A stretch of DNA of 64,000 nucleotides. Origin: Muscardinus avellanarius (taxonomy: Eukaryota; Chordata; Mammalia; Rodentia; Gliridae). Below are positions 24,206 to 36,009 of the stretch, one piece after another (the stretch's first letter is position 1; each line of letters begins with the position of its first letter). The notes below the pieces were generated by a model. It was given only the letters and a program-made list of their open reading frames with translations, had not been told where the DNA came from and searched no databases. Both the position numbers and the translations under genes were made by a program. The DNA lies in contig OY726564.1 of NCBI GenBank assembly GCA_963383645.1, positions 108,455,040 through 108,519,039 on the forward strand, given 5' to 3'.

Positions 24206-24909
24206 AATGGAAATGGGATTCAAAGGGAAAGAACAATGAAGAGGGGGAAAGGGAACAGCTTTTATTATCATCACTGATTTGATATGATATACTTTCTCTC
24301 AAAAAAATCTTACCTCTTCGCTATAAAATTCTTTGCAGATTTCTTCATTCACCAGAACCCCTACGCTATTATCATCTTAGATTCTCTAAAGTCTTTTTTT
24401 CTTCCCATTTACAGAAATTCTATTACCAGAAAACACTTCACTACATTATCATCTTGAGAAAAAGTCAACAACTTTGTCAACAGGTATTCCTCTTCATCAA
24501 GAGTACTGTTCAGTCTTTTGTTTCATTTATACAGAATATTAGAAATAAGATGCTATACAATGTATAGTGTGATCATGGATGCCCTGATAAGAAAATGCTG
24601 ACAATTATAAATCACTCCAGGAAAGGCACAACTAGGATGCTTTTGTGATGTAATTTTCAGGAGGTAGACAGGGACAGTTAATTTTTCTTTAGCTATTTAA
24701 ACCTAGTATTATTATTATTAAGGAATACAGAGACAAGTCAAGGTGAATCCAAAGGCTTATATCCTCTGTTCCCAATCTGGACTGTATACACACTTAGCTA
24801 TGCAGCTGCCATGTTGGTGTGTCCTTTCACCAATATTCTGGGGGTCTCTTCCTTCCTGGTGTACCACTTCCTACATCTGACACTTTAGCTTAGAATAGAA
24901 TTCCTGCTT
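24206..24909. other. Unique intronic sequence
   Basis: Nothing recognised. Confidence 0.5.
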
Positions 24910-24963
24910 AGAAATCACATTCCTTTCCTTTGATGAGAAGAAACTTTTTAGTTTGATGCTATC

Positions 24964-25464
24964 CTACTTGTTAATTCTTGCTTTGATTTCCTGAGCTTTG
25001 GAGGTTTTGTTGAGAAAGTTACTGCCTGTGCCAATATGTTGTAGTGTTGAGCCTATGCTCTCCTCTACTAACTTCACAGTCTCAGGTCTAATTTCTAAGT
25101 CTTTGATCCATCTTGAGTTGATTCCTGTGCATGGTGAGATATAGGGGTTCAGATCCATCTTTCTACAAATGGATAGTCAGTTCTCCCAGCACCATTTGTT
25201 GAAAAGGCTGTCTTTTCTCCAGCGTATGAGTTTGGCCCCTTTGTCAAAGATTAATTGACTAAAGATGTGTGGATTTGTTTCTGTATCTTCTATTCTAATC
25301 CACTGGTCAGTATATCTGTTATTGTGCCAGTACCATGCTGTTTTTACTACTATTGCTCTATAGTATAATTTGAAGTCTGGGACTGTGATGCCTCCCACAT
25401 GTTTCTTATTGCTGAGAATTGCTTTGGCTATTCTGGGTCTTTTATTTCTCCATATAAAGTTCAT
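24964..25464 (-). pseudogene. Inverted L1 ORF2 segment
   Basis: Minus-strand frames of 95 codons (25177-25464, [20 protein letters not shown] and [19 protein letters not shown]) and 64 codons (24964-25158) are recognisable L1 ORF2 sequence downstream of the reverse transcriptase domain. A frame break between 25158 and 25177 separates them. It is not a functional gene. Confidence 0.85.
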
Positions 25465-25490
25465 GATTGATTTTTCTAGGTCTATGAAGA

Positions 25491-26252
25491 ATGTTGCTCA
25501 TTAATAACCTAAAGAGGAAGCCTACAGAATGGGAAAAGATCTTTACCAGCCACCACTCTGATAGGGGGCTAATATCCAGAATATACAAAGAGCTCAAAAG
25601 ACTCTACACTAGCAAAACAAACAACCCAATCAAGAAATGGGCAAATGAACTAAATAGACACTTCACAAAAGAAGAGATACAAAGGGCCAATAGATACATG
25701 AAAAATTGTTCTTCATCACTGGCCATCAGGGAGATGCAAATCAAAACTACACTGAGATTCCATCTAACCCCAGTCAGAGTAGCAAGCATAAAGAAATCAA
25801 ATAACAACAAATGCTGGCGAGGATGTGGGGAAAGAGGAACTCTTTTACACTGTTGGTGGGAGTGCAAACTAGTTCAGCCACTATGGAGATCTGTGTGGAG
25901 AATCCTAAGAAAGCAGGGAATAGATCCACCATATGATCCAGCCCTACCACTCCCAGGCATTTTTCCAAAGGGGTTGAATTCAGAGAACTATAGCAACATA
26001 TGCATACCTATGTTCATAGCAGCACAATTCGTAATAGCCAAAATATGGAACCAACCCAGGTCTCCATCAACAGATGAATGGATTGCAAAACTCTGGGAAA
26101 TACACACAATGGAATTCTACTCAGCCTTAAAGAAGAACAAAATCATATCATTTGCAAGAAGATGGAAAGTCCTGGAGAGCATTATGTTAAGTGAGATCAA
26201 CCAAGCACAGAAGGAGAAGGTACAGATGTTTCTTCTAATATGCCCAAACTAG
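25491..26252 (+). pseudogene. L1 ORF2 C-terminal fragment, open for about 250 codons
   Basis: Continuous L1 ORF2p C-terminus, including the Cys-rich segment ([19 protein letters not shown]) and the terminal [19 protein letters not shown] region. Endonuclease and reverse transcriptase domains are absent, so it cannot act alone. The intact frame indicates a fairly recent insertion. Confidence 0.9.
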
Positions 26253-26550
26253 GGAACATAGAGGATACCAGTGGGACTCCAGATAATGGAGGGGATATAC
26301 CAGCAAAGCTTGAATGGAAAGATAGGAGAGGAGGAAGGCTGAAATTGATTAATGAGGGTCTTCATCCAAATATGTGTAAAATTATGAATATGGCATGGTT
26401 ACCCTGGACAATCATTGGTTGGGGGGGCAGGAGGGAAAATGGAGGTGGGGGGGAAGGGCACCAAGGATAGTTTCAATGTATACCATTTATGTTCAATAAA
26501 AAATAAAAAAATAAAAAATAATAATATAAAAAAGAGAAAGAAATCACATT

Positions 26551-27427
26551 ACTTTGAGATTTTAAGGACACTGATCCATGGTCTCAGCTTTTAATGTGAC
26601 CTTCAACAAGTCAGATATCACTCTTATTTAGACCCTTTATAGAGTATTATTTGTCTCCGCTTTAAATTTCTGAAACTTTTAGAAAGTTTGAAGTATAAAC
26701 TAAAAGGTTTGGTAAACAGTTTAGCCAATGAGAGGGGGGTATGAATATGAATGAGTTCTAGTCATAGGCTAGATAAACCCACCATCTTCGAAATAACTGC
26801 TAAATTTGTCTGTGTGTTTTGGGCATTGCACAGTTTTAAAACACTAAAAGGTACTCAATAGTAGTAGCTAAAGCTGAATCTATACAAATACTAGAATTTT
26901 AAAATAGTTTGGTAAATTTAAGTTCATTCAATACAAAGAAGAAATACTTAAGAGTCAAATTATTCTATCTACAATATTACTACACTAAACTTGTCCTTTA
27001 ATAAGGGCCATAGAATACTGATATGCTACCAGCTTAGTTTAAACAATGATAATGATTTGATCATCTGTAGCTAGAAAGAGTCTTTTAGGAGAAAAGACAA
27101 AATAGAAAAAAAAGGAAAAGGGGATTCTCGTGAAGAAAGTACAGTTTAATTATATACTCTTTTCTGAGATATAAACTTTTGACACAATTACTACTTCTGA
27201 TATAACATTATTGATAAAATAGAAGTAGGGTACAATAAGTTGTGAAAAATATACATGATTCAACTTCTCTTAGAGTCAAACAACATTTCTTTTGAAAGCC
27301 TACTCATTAATTTTGCTTACTAACAATAAATAAGAGGGAAATTGATTTCCCTGAATGAAATGTTGCTTTTATTCTTAATCCCTGATGGAAACCGAAAGAT
27401 CATACCTTGTTTTGATTTGTTTCACTT
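26551..27427. other. Unique intronic sequence
   Basis: AT-rich; nothing recognised. Confidence 0.5.
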
Positions 27428-27635
27428 TGTGTGTTGAGGGAGTACTAGGGATTGAACCCAAAGGCACTCTAACCCCAAGTTACACCCCCAGTCCTATTTT
27501 ATTTTTATTTCAACATAGGTGCTAGTAGGTTGATGAGAGTCTCACTACTTGCTAGGGCTGTTCTTGAACCTGCCATCCTGCTGTCTCAGTCTGCCATGAA
27601 CTGGGATTCTAGGTGTGTGCCACTACAAACGCTGC
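27428..27635 (-). mobile_element. Old B1-dID SINE
   Basis: Diverged minus-strand dimer (gtactagggattgaacccaa to gggattctaggtgtgtgcca). Confidence 0.8.
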
Positions 27636-30102
27636 TAGCCTCTCACGTTGGCAAAGAGAGTCTACAAAGAAATTTCCTTTGAATTATTGTATCAACTAAA
27701 AGTAACTGTACTATTAGAATTAAAGATAATTAGGCATATTTTATATGTATAACACATAGTTAAATTATTATATACAAGTGTATATAAAACATATATAAAA
27801 CACACACACATATATATATAAATGTTTATATATATATAGGCGTAGAACACATAGTCGTTAGATTCACTGCTAAGCCTTGGGAAACTTAAGAAAATAGAAT
27901 TCTAATTTATTAACCAGAGTAACACCATTAGTCATAAATGCTTACCCTTTACCTATGGTCCATACCGCATTCTCCTCTAGAGCTGTATCTACCACTGCAG
28001 CATGTTCTTGCTTTTAGTGGCTATTCCATCCCACTACCATGCACTGCTGATGACGTTCTACTTTTAAGTATATTTTTCTCTCTCCTTTTATTTTCAGTCA
28101 CACCAACATATTATTTCATTAACTCTATCCCTAGTTTATTTGGTTCTAACACACACATATCTGGTTATTTCCCCCTAATTCCTGGTTTTAAAAATTAATT
28201 ATAAAAGGTTTGTTTAAATATGTATTTGACTCTGATCACACTACTCTGATTAAAATGAGAAAGAAAAAAATTAAAGGCCCTTAAGTGGAAAATATCAACC
28301 AAGATGATGATCTAATTCAATCATTTTTAAAAATTACTTTCCCTTCCAGTAAATTCATTTTCTTTTCACTCTTTTCTATCCCGATTTTTCCGTTATTCTC
28401 TATTCTCTAGAATTAGAGAGTGCCAAAGAGAAAATAAGAATTTTTGTAAACAAAGTTTTAAAAACATGAAATGAATGAAAATTTCCTTTGTGCATATTAA
28501 ACATCAGTTAAAATGGTGTGGGGGAGTTAGGCAAATATCTTCAGGCAACAGAAAAGAAAATAGGCTATAAGTTTAAGAGAAAAAAGGGAATCAGAACAAT
28601 TCTGTGAACACCGCAGCTTTATGAGAAACTAGGGAGCTTTCTTCGTTAAGTATTGTTACTATAGAGATCAGTTGGCAGGTGGGTGCCAACGGGGTCATAA
28701 CAAAACAAATGCCTCATCCCGGGAGGCAGCTCAAGTCTGTTTTTGCACAACTAAACTAGATTTTCCACCAATCTGATTTATAAATCCTCCTGTTTGGAAT
28801 ATAAACTAAAAGCTTTGGTAAACTATTTAACCAGTGTGTGTGAGGGGGATAGGGAGGGAGGGGCACTTACATGCCCATAAATATTTTAATTTATCTGAAT
28901 TATATATTTTTCCCTTCCAAAAAAGATTCTTGGCAGTCAAGGGTCTAGGTAAAATTTCCAAAATATATCTCAAAAGGCATTATAAATAACTCCACTGCCA
29001 TCTTTTTACCTTCAGTACCTAACAGCCCAGTGAATTATGACTGTACTTTAGAAGAAAGAGCTTTGCCAAGACATGCAAGGCAACCTGGGTAAAACAAGTC
29101 ATTGGAGAAATAGGATTCTTTCTGAGATGGCACACCTCAAATTTCTTTATTGGGATGATTTAAACCTGCCCAAGTAAACTGAGAAACATAATACCTACTG
29201 CATTGTCTCACCAGCCTTCAATTTTCTAAGAATCAGAAAGAATCAAAGTACATCTCAAATCAAAGTGTGTGCCATCAGTCCTGTATTCTTTTCCAAATCC
29301 TAATACAAGGTCAATGATGAGAAAAAATGGAATCTGAATCCAGTTTAAGGGAAGTTCAGAGATTGTGCGGGTCCCACCTCCCTGGCATTCCCTCAGATAA
29401 AGGTGATCCTTCTGCAGAGAATGATTCTGGTCAAAGGCATGAATTTTTTTTCTCTAAAGCTATATGCCCTCTACCTTTAAAATGACTGCAAACCTGTCTG
29501 TGTGATATGGAAACACTAATTAATCTCTTAATAATCGAATACACATTCATGGAATCAACGCGAAATGCAGCAAAAATAATAACATGGACATTTTTATTTA
29601 TTAAAATAATTTATTTTCTCTTCCTGTTCTCCATAGGAGGAAACATGAGTAAAAGTTGTTTTTAACAAAATGTTTGAAATAAAAACAAATACCTTGCTTA
29701 TCAACACAACAATGTTAATCCTAACTTGGACAATGGCACTTCCCAATTTACTAATTTACAATTATTCTGCACTTATCAAAACCAACAATTATGACTAATA
29801 ACTGTGCCACAGTCCTTGTGACGGCACTCTGATAGTTAGTAATTCTCCAACCTCATTCCCAAACGATTTCTCTAGTGCAGATATGGTTATCCTTTCAGGA
29901 TAAAGATTCTCCCCACAACCAGGACTGTTTTTCACTTTAAAGTGCTTCACCTGACAGATACTCACTGTCAGTCGCTGAATCTGCCCCTGTGCATGAGAAT
30001 CTCATTCAACCAGTTTTGCTAGTGCTTTCCTCCCCTGCTTTGTCTGAACTCACTGCTTTAATGTTGGACTTCTGGCTAATTCTCTAGTTATTGTATGTTT
30101 GT
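27636..30102. other. Unique intronic sequence with an AT/CA repeat
   Basis: Largest apparently repeat-poor block in the window. A (CA)(TA) tract lies at 27798-27838. No exon recognised. Confidence 0.5.
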
Positions 30103-30118
30103 TCCCTCTCTACTTTCT

Positions 30119-30339
30119 TTTTTTTTTTTTTTTTTTTTTTTTTGGTGGTACTGGGGTTCCTGGAAGCCCTTCTACCTCCGGGATACACTCCCACGGGCTA
30201 CACTCCCAGACCTATTTTTTAACATTTTTATGTGGAAACAGAGTCTCTTAAGCCAGCGAGGCTGGCTTCGAACCAGCGCGATCCTCCTGTCTCCGCCTCC
30301 CAAGCACGGGGATTACAAGCGTGCGCCACCACGCCCGGC
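30119..30339 (-). mobile_element. Young short-type B1-dID SINE
   Basis: Short-subfamily marks in reverse complement (tactggggttcctggaagcc; tctcttaagccagcgaggct). A T-run of about 26 and a perfect 16-bp duplication tccctctctactttct at 30103-30118 and 30340-30355. Confidence 0.95.
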
Positions 30340-30403
30340 TCCCTCTCTACTTTCTGAGATATTTAAATTTCTTCAACCCTTCCACTGAGTTTTAAAATAC
30401 TTC

Positions 30404-30617
30404 TTTTTGTGTGTGTGTGGGTCTGGGGATGGAACCCAGGGGCATTCACCTCCGAGCCACACCCCCTGCCCTATTTTTATTTTTTATTTAGAAACAGGGT
30501 CTCACTGAGTTGTGGAGGGCTTCACTAACTAAGTAGCTGAGGCTGTCTGCGAACCGCGATCCTCCGGTTTCAGCCTCCCTAATGCTGGATTACAAGCGTG
30601 CGCCACCACACCCAGCT
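30404..30617 (-). mobile_element. B1-dID SINE
   Basis: Minus-strand dimer (gtctggggatggaacccagg to ttacaagcgtgcgccaccac) between aaatacttc repeats at 30395-30403 and 30618-30626. It lies 48 bp from the previous SINE's duplication. Confidence 0.95.
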
Positions 30618-30879
30618 AAATACTTCATTTTTTATGGACACTTAATACATAGTTATGAGACACAGTGTGATGTCTTGGCTCATATATAAACTGGGTAGTG
30701 ATCAACTCAGGAATAAGCCTTTTTATCACCTTAAAGTTTTATCATTTCTTTATGGTGAACACTCTTCTCTTCTGTTTTGAGTTATCCAATGCACTGCTGC
30801 CAATTACATTCACACTGCTATGCTACAAAATGCAGGAACTTATTCCTGTTATCAAACTGTAACACTGCCCCACTGAATG

Positions 30880-31365
30880 AGCTTCCCCAGGGCCCCACCC
30901 GTCTCTGGTAAGCACTGTTCTACTCTCACCTCTTGCCATCACTTTTTGGATTCCATTAACGATTGAGAGCCTGCACTGTCTGTCTTCCCATGCCTCAGCG
31001 ATTTTGCCTAACACAATGTCCTCCAGACCCATACATATTGCTCAAATGACAGGATTTCATACTTTTTTTAAATAGCTGAATACTATTTGAATTTTATTTC
31101 TATCATTTAAAAAATGGAATATAAACATGTTGATCCCAAAGAAGTTGAAAGCAGAATGGTGATTACCAGGGTTATGGGGAGCAGGTGTGCGGCGAGGCTG
31201 AGCAATGGGTACCAAGTTACAGTTAGGAGCAAGAAGTGCTGTGCACTTTGCTACTGCAGAGTGAGGTGATAAGAGATAACAGGTAGTGTACATTCTACCA
31301 AGCTAAAAGAAAGGATTTTCAAAGTTTTCACAATAAAGAAATGATAAATGTTTTCAGAGAGAGAC
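30880..31365 (+). mobile_element. Old L1 3' end with 5' inversion
   Basis: 30880-31100 is antisense L1 3' ORF2 sequence (aatgtcctccagacccatac). About 31100-31365 is sense 3' sequence (aagaagttgaaagcagaatg; gattaccagggttatgggga; aaagttttcacaataaagaa). The opposed halves indicate twin priming. I found no target-site duplication. Confidence 0.65.
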
Positions 31366-31920
31366 CTTTTTAACCTGATTTAAACATTTCACAATATATA
31401 TAAGTACCAAAGCATTGCATGGTACTCCATTAATATGCATAACTTTTATCATTTATGTCTGTAAAATTAAATTTAAAACCTTTAGTGGACAAAAGGCCTT
31501 TGGTTTGATGTAACATTCAGTTTTGCCTCACGTATGTAACCTCACCTTCCTGAGGGTAGTTTTTTTTAAGTTTCCTGCTTCCTTCCACATCTCTACGACC
31601 CCAAGGTTTTGGTTTGGTTTCTTACTCTGCTCGGTCTCTCTCTTTCATGCTGGAGGGTCTTCTTCACAGGTGCTAGTCTGGGGTAGTCTAGGGGTATTCT
31701 GGGATTTCAGTTCTCTTCTCTGGGCTGGGAAGAGAGCCCAGGTCATCCTCTAACCTTGTACATGGAGAGTGAAGGTAGAGAGGGAGGGGGTGGGGCTGCC
31801 TCTGCCACCAGCGTGCACACGTTTACTGGGTTCCCTTGATTTGTAAAGGGTTCTTCTCTCGACCTTCTTGATATTCCCCAATCCATATATCCTTGGGGTT
31901 TTGGTTTTGGTCTCGGCTTC
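31366..31920. other. Unique intronic sequence
   Basis: G/T-rich from about 31600; may be part of the LTR-like unit that follows. Confidence 0.3.
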
Positions 31921-31924
31921 TGAG

Positions 31925-32335
31925 AATATACCTCCTCCTATACTAGGCTGGAGACACAGGTATCAGAGCAGTTGTTCAGTTCAGTGCAGCGGCAGGAGGA
32001 CATGGCCTAGGAAGTGACTACCATGCGTCCCTGGTACCGACTCCTGAGCTAGCTGAAGACTCCAGATTAAAAGCAGACGGGTTCCAGTGAAGACCGCTCC
32101 CTCAAGACCTGGCTTGTTCAAGTGCATTGTGCATTTACCACACTCTGTCTGCTTTCCGATTTTGATGTGTGTGTGCGCGCGTGTGCGTAGGTGTAATATA
32201 GTTTCTCATTCTCGCTATCTTTGTCTTTAGAATAAAATCCTTTTGCTGAGCTCAAGTGGGGTTTCTCGAAGGAGTGCAATTAGAAACTCAGGTTCAGCCT
32301 GCCATCTCTCTCCCCAGAAGTCCAGGCTGAATGTA
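31925..32335 (+). mobile_element. Possible solo LTR
   Basis: A stretch resembling LTR R-U5 organisation: gagaccgctccctc-like region, a (GT) tract, then ctttgtctttagaataaaat with AATAAA at about 32231 and a downstream TG-rich segment. No pair of LTRs, primer-binding site or gag/pol sequence was found. Family unknown. Confidence 0.3.
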
Positions 32336-33202
32336 AAAACCATTTCCGTTCATTTATGTCACTCATTCCCCTTCCTACCTGATTCTCAACTACCATGGTG
32401 GTTTACTGATATTATGAATTAATACTGTTAATATTAATATATGCTAGTATTATTAATAGTATACTATACTAATATTGCCTTAGGACTGACTAGGAGGAAC
32501 CCTAGCCTGGCTTTCACATTTAGAGGACTCTACGCTGGTCCTCTTGGGCACCAATCTCCACACAACTTGAGTGGACAAAAAGAGTAGCAATCTTGACTGA
32601 TGATAGTGATAGCCTCCCCTGTCTTCTGTGAATCCGAAAGATAATCCATTATATAAGACATGTTACTGCCATCTGCTGGAAAATTTGTGGGATAACTACA
32701 CATCAACAATTAACAGTTTAAAGACAGGCACCCTTAGGCATCTCCTTCACAGAAGAGAATCTCTATTGCACCAGGATGAAGAAGATTAAACAGCAAATTA
32801 GGGTGGCTTCTTCTTTCTAATGGGCGAATCTGATTATAATAGTTGGTGGGAAGGTTGATAGTTATAACGCTTGCTTTGAAAATGTTAATGGTTCCGAGGC
32901 AGTTGATGTATCTTAGTAAATGATTTGCACACAACATGGCTTTTGTATGGCTTATGCACAGTTTAATCTATGATAAACACTAGAGGAACAAAGAGAGCTG
33001 CGTCCCAACCAGTCCACGCCATGATGAAGGTGCAAAACACGAGTGCACAGTTACCTCAAACATCCACTATGCCTCAGTTTGCTGTGTGTCAGTCTGAGTT
33101 TAAAATAATCTCCTATCATTTCACATAAACTTACGAACTATTCTGTTGCCTACTACCAAAGTAAATTTTAGGATTTTTTAAAAGATAAAGTGCAATAATT
33201 AT
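32336..33202. other. Unique intronic sequence
   Basis: Nothing recognised; AT-rich palindrome-like sequence around 32415-32470. Confidence 0.5.
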
Positions 33203-33210
33203 TGTTGTAT

Positions 33211-33446
33211 TTTTATTTTTATTTATTTATTTTAATTTTTAATTAATTAATTTATTTATTGGTCGTACTGGGTTTCCTGGAAGCCCTTCTACCTCTGGAC
33301 TACACTCCTAGACCTATTTTATACTTTTTAAAAAAAATCTGGCAACAGGGTCTCTTAAGCCAGCACAGCTGGCTTCACACCTACGTGATCCTCCTGTCTC
33401 TGCCTCCCAAGCACCGGGATTACAAGCGTGCGCCACCACGCCCGGT
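33211..33446 (-). mobile_element. Short-type B1-dID SINE
   Basis: Reverse-complement short-type marks (actgggtttcctggaagccc; tctcttaagccagcacagct) with a long AT-rich tail at 33211-33259. Duplication ttgttgta at 33203-33210 and 33447-33454. Confidence 0.9.
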
Positions 33447-33454
33447 TTGTTGTA

Positions 33455-34340
33455 CTTCTTAAACACTAGTTCTAGCACATTCTATGTGACTGACCAACTT
33501 CCAGGGAGGGGTGCTTCTCGCCTCACTTCCCACAAGCCCCGTGTCCTTCACTGTGCAATGGCACACGGTGCAGTGGTTTAGGACTACATGTCACAGTACA
33601 GCAGAAATGACTAGACATGCCTATGTTAGCCCAGGCTCGGCTCACTCTTTCGGAATATTATCATCAGTTCCCACGTGTACTTTGCAGAACTAGATTTCAA
33701 GAATGAATATGTATGTGCTAGTGTGTTTTTCCCCCCCCAGAAAACCAAAACTACCTAGCCAAAAGCTTGAGGAACATTATCTATTCCAAGAACTGCTACC
33801 CTCATCACCCGTGCTTTTGCTAATTCTTTAGTTCACTTGACCTTTCCTCATAGCGTGGCTATCACTGGAATAAGAAGCATAAGTCCTGTTTGTTATGCAG
33901 CTGTCTTAGTGTGAACTTGCATATAGATATTTGTAGAATTAGCTTATTTCACAAGAGAGGAACAAGATGACATTTTGGAAAATTTAGAAAACCAAGGGCT
34001 ACCATTATCCACTGAGCTTTAGCTTTCAGACTACTGATATTTTTCATAAAGATTTTGGTCACTTATTTGTATATCACCATGAAGTTCATGATCTGCTTAT
34101 TCTGGTTAAATAGACACATACATTCATTTACTGTTCAACCGAGCACTACTATACACAGGCATTATTTATCAGCATTTTATCCCATTATTTTAAAAAGGGA
34201 AGATAAATTTCTTATTAAATTTTCTTTATATATCCCCTTTCTTTCAATATTATTACCAGTCTTTTTTCTCTATAGAAGCTTCTATCATCTTGAAGATGTT
34301 CAATAAATTATCTAGGTATCCCTAATAATGTTTTTGGAAT
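33455..34340. other. Unique intronic sequence
   Basis: Nothing recognised. Confidence 0.5.
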
Positions 34341-34353
34341 AAAAAGATTCTCA

Positions 34354-35020
34354 GGACTTCCGGGAAGATGGTGACCGAGAAAAGCGGGGCTTAAGAGCCC
34401 CGCTAACAACCAATCTCCATTACCACAAAATCAGCGCCTTTCATAGCCAGAAAACACCATCACCAGAGAAACAAAAAAATCACCAGGCTCCAGAGAGAAA
34501 GCGGACTGAGAACAGAGCTCAGAGCCACAGAGGAGATACACCGGCCTCACGCCCAAGGACGCGGCAGCACCGCTTTACTGCCAGCAGCAGCGGCGAGTTC
34601 ACCGGACGGCTACAGCAAGCCGAGGGATTCAGAGTGGAACTCAAAACCAAGAAGGAATGTGCCAGCCTCACGGCGGAGGGTGTAACAGAGGCGCCATATT
34701 GCCACCGGTGGCAGCAGCAGCGAATTCACCGAGTCCAGTAGAGCTACATCTGCGTACTCAAGAACAGTGAGTCAAATTGTGGGCCACAGAGGAGAAATCC
34801 CAGTACTGTACTCCCTGGGACTTGACCCAGTGGGGGAGTGGCGGTGGCAGAGATATCACACAATAGGAGAATGGGCAACCTGGCACCCCCCCCACACACA
34901 GTCTAAAGCAGCCTCTATCGACTCTCTGGGTCGGAGACTCTGTGATACAACCCAGTAAAGGAGTAGTGGGGTCTGAGATACTACTGACTCGAGATCCAGA
35001 ACACCTTAAGTGAAGTCATA
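34354..35020 (+). promoter_or_regulatory. L1-type 5' UTR / internal promoter, copy 1
   Basis: GC-richer leader upstream of ORF1. Its first 20 bases contain aagatggtgacc, a one-base variant of the YY1-type AAGATGGCG motif that copy 2 retains; human L1 uses a YY1 site at the same place. A second core, gccatattgcc, lies near 34692. Compared with copy 2, about 85 bp are missing before gattcagagtgg (about 34630). Confidence 0.6.
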
Positions 35021-35917
35021 GTGACCCAAGGGAAGAACCCAGAGAAGGCACAAACTTCCAAAATCATGGGAAAGAGGAACAATACTGGAGCAATGAATGC
35101 CCACAACCCCACAGCATCAGAACCTGATAAAACAGAAAATCAGAGATTTCTAGAAGATCAAATCAGGAAAATAACTGTAGAAATAATAGAGGTGCTTCGA
35201 AAAGAACTCAGAGAGAGCCAAAAAGAGATAAAGGATGCAATTAATGAAGTAAAGGCCTCAATTCAAAGCATGAACAACCAATTAGACCACATGGAGAACA
35301 GAATCTCGCTCTTAGAAGATGATCATTCCAAAAATGAACGCATAGTTTCTAATCTAGGAAAAAATATCCGACAGCAGAAATCTGATATTGAAGAAATATG
35401 GGCCCATTTTAAGAGAGCTAACCTAAGAATAATTGGAATAGAGGAGGGAAAAGAAAGTGAAACCAAAGGGATCAAAAATCTCTTCAAGGAAGTAATAGCA
35501 GAAAATTTTCCAAACATAGAGCAAGAGGTTGATACACAGGTCCAGGAAACTTATAGAACTCCCTTTAGACAGGATCGGAGAAGAGGATCCCCACGCCACA
35601 TAATTGTCAAAATGACCAATGTGGAAGCCAAGCAGAGAATCTTAAAGGCAACAAAAACAAAGGGCCAAGTGACATTCAGAGGCAAACCAGTTAGAATCAC
35701 TCCAGACTTCCCAAACCAAGTCATGAGAGCCAGAAGGGCTTGGAGTAACATATTCCAAACTCTGAAAGAAAACAACTTCCAGCCAAAAATGTCCTACCCA
35801 GCAAAACTTTCTATCAAATTAGATGGAGAAATAAGAAGCTTCCATGACAAACAGAAACTGAAGGAATTTATGTCTTCAAAACCAGTGCTAGAGAAAATAC
35901 TCAAAGAGATTAATTAA
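35021..35917 (+). CDS. L1 ORF1p, intact 298 codons
   Basis: Full-length LINE-1 ORF1 protein, an RNA-binding chaperone that trimerises and coats L1 RNA in cytoplasmic particles. Residues 1-40 are polar and probably disordered; about 41-128 form a coiled coil rich in Glu/Lys/Leu heptads. An RRM-like domain follows (about 131-227), with NLRIIGI at 134-140, the basic RQDRRRGSPRH segment and IIVKM near 194-198. The C-terminal domain (228-298) contains MRARRAW and ends in LEKILKEIN. There are no stops or frameshifts, unlike copy 2. The start is the first ATG after the leader and matches the start in copy 2. No ORF2 follows. It may be expressed only if the 5' UTR is active. Confidence 0.9.
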   Translation: MTQGKNPEKAQTSKIMGKRNNTGAMNAHNPTASEPDKTENQRFLEDQIRKITVEIIEVLRKELRESQKEIKDAINEVKASIQSMNNQLDHMENRISLLEDDHSKNERIVSNLGKNIRQQKSDIEEIWAHFKRANLRIIGIEEGKESETKGIKNLFKEVIAENFPNIEQEVDTQVQETYRTPFRQDRRRGSPRHIIVKMTNVEAKQRILKATKTKGQVTFRGKPVRITPDFPNQVMRARRAWSNIFQTLKENNFQPKMSYPAKLSIKLDGEIRSFHDKQKLKEFMSSKPVLEKILKEIN

Positions 35918-36009
35918 CTACAAAGAAGAAATAGGTAACACACACCAGAACCAGAGAAACAAGGTTTTCCATCCAACAGACAACTAAGATTGGTTATCTG
36001 TGGAGATTC

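Larger units (their letters stand above)
24922..26538 (+). mobile_element. Young L1, 5'-truncated with 5' inversion
   Basis: Positions 24922 to about 25489 hold L1 ORF2 sequence in antisense, and 25490-26538 hold the adjoining downstream ORF2 sequence, 3' UTR and A-rich tail in sense. In protein terms the inverted part ends where the sense part begins (PTEWEKIF), so little or nothing was lost at the junction. That is the signature of twin-primed reverse transcription. A perfect 12-bp duplication agaaatcacatt lies at 24910-24921 and 26539-26550. The 3' tail reads gttcaataaaaaataaaaaa. No 5' UTR or ORF1 is present. Confidence 0.95.

Noticed and set aside
30095..30388. 97-codon open frame
   Set aside because: It is a translation of a minus-strand SINE and its duplication. 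The same kind of frame appears over many SINEs (for example 11653-11925, 44622-44969, 42801-43007).
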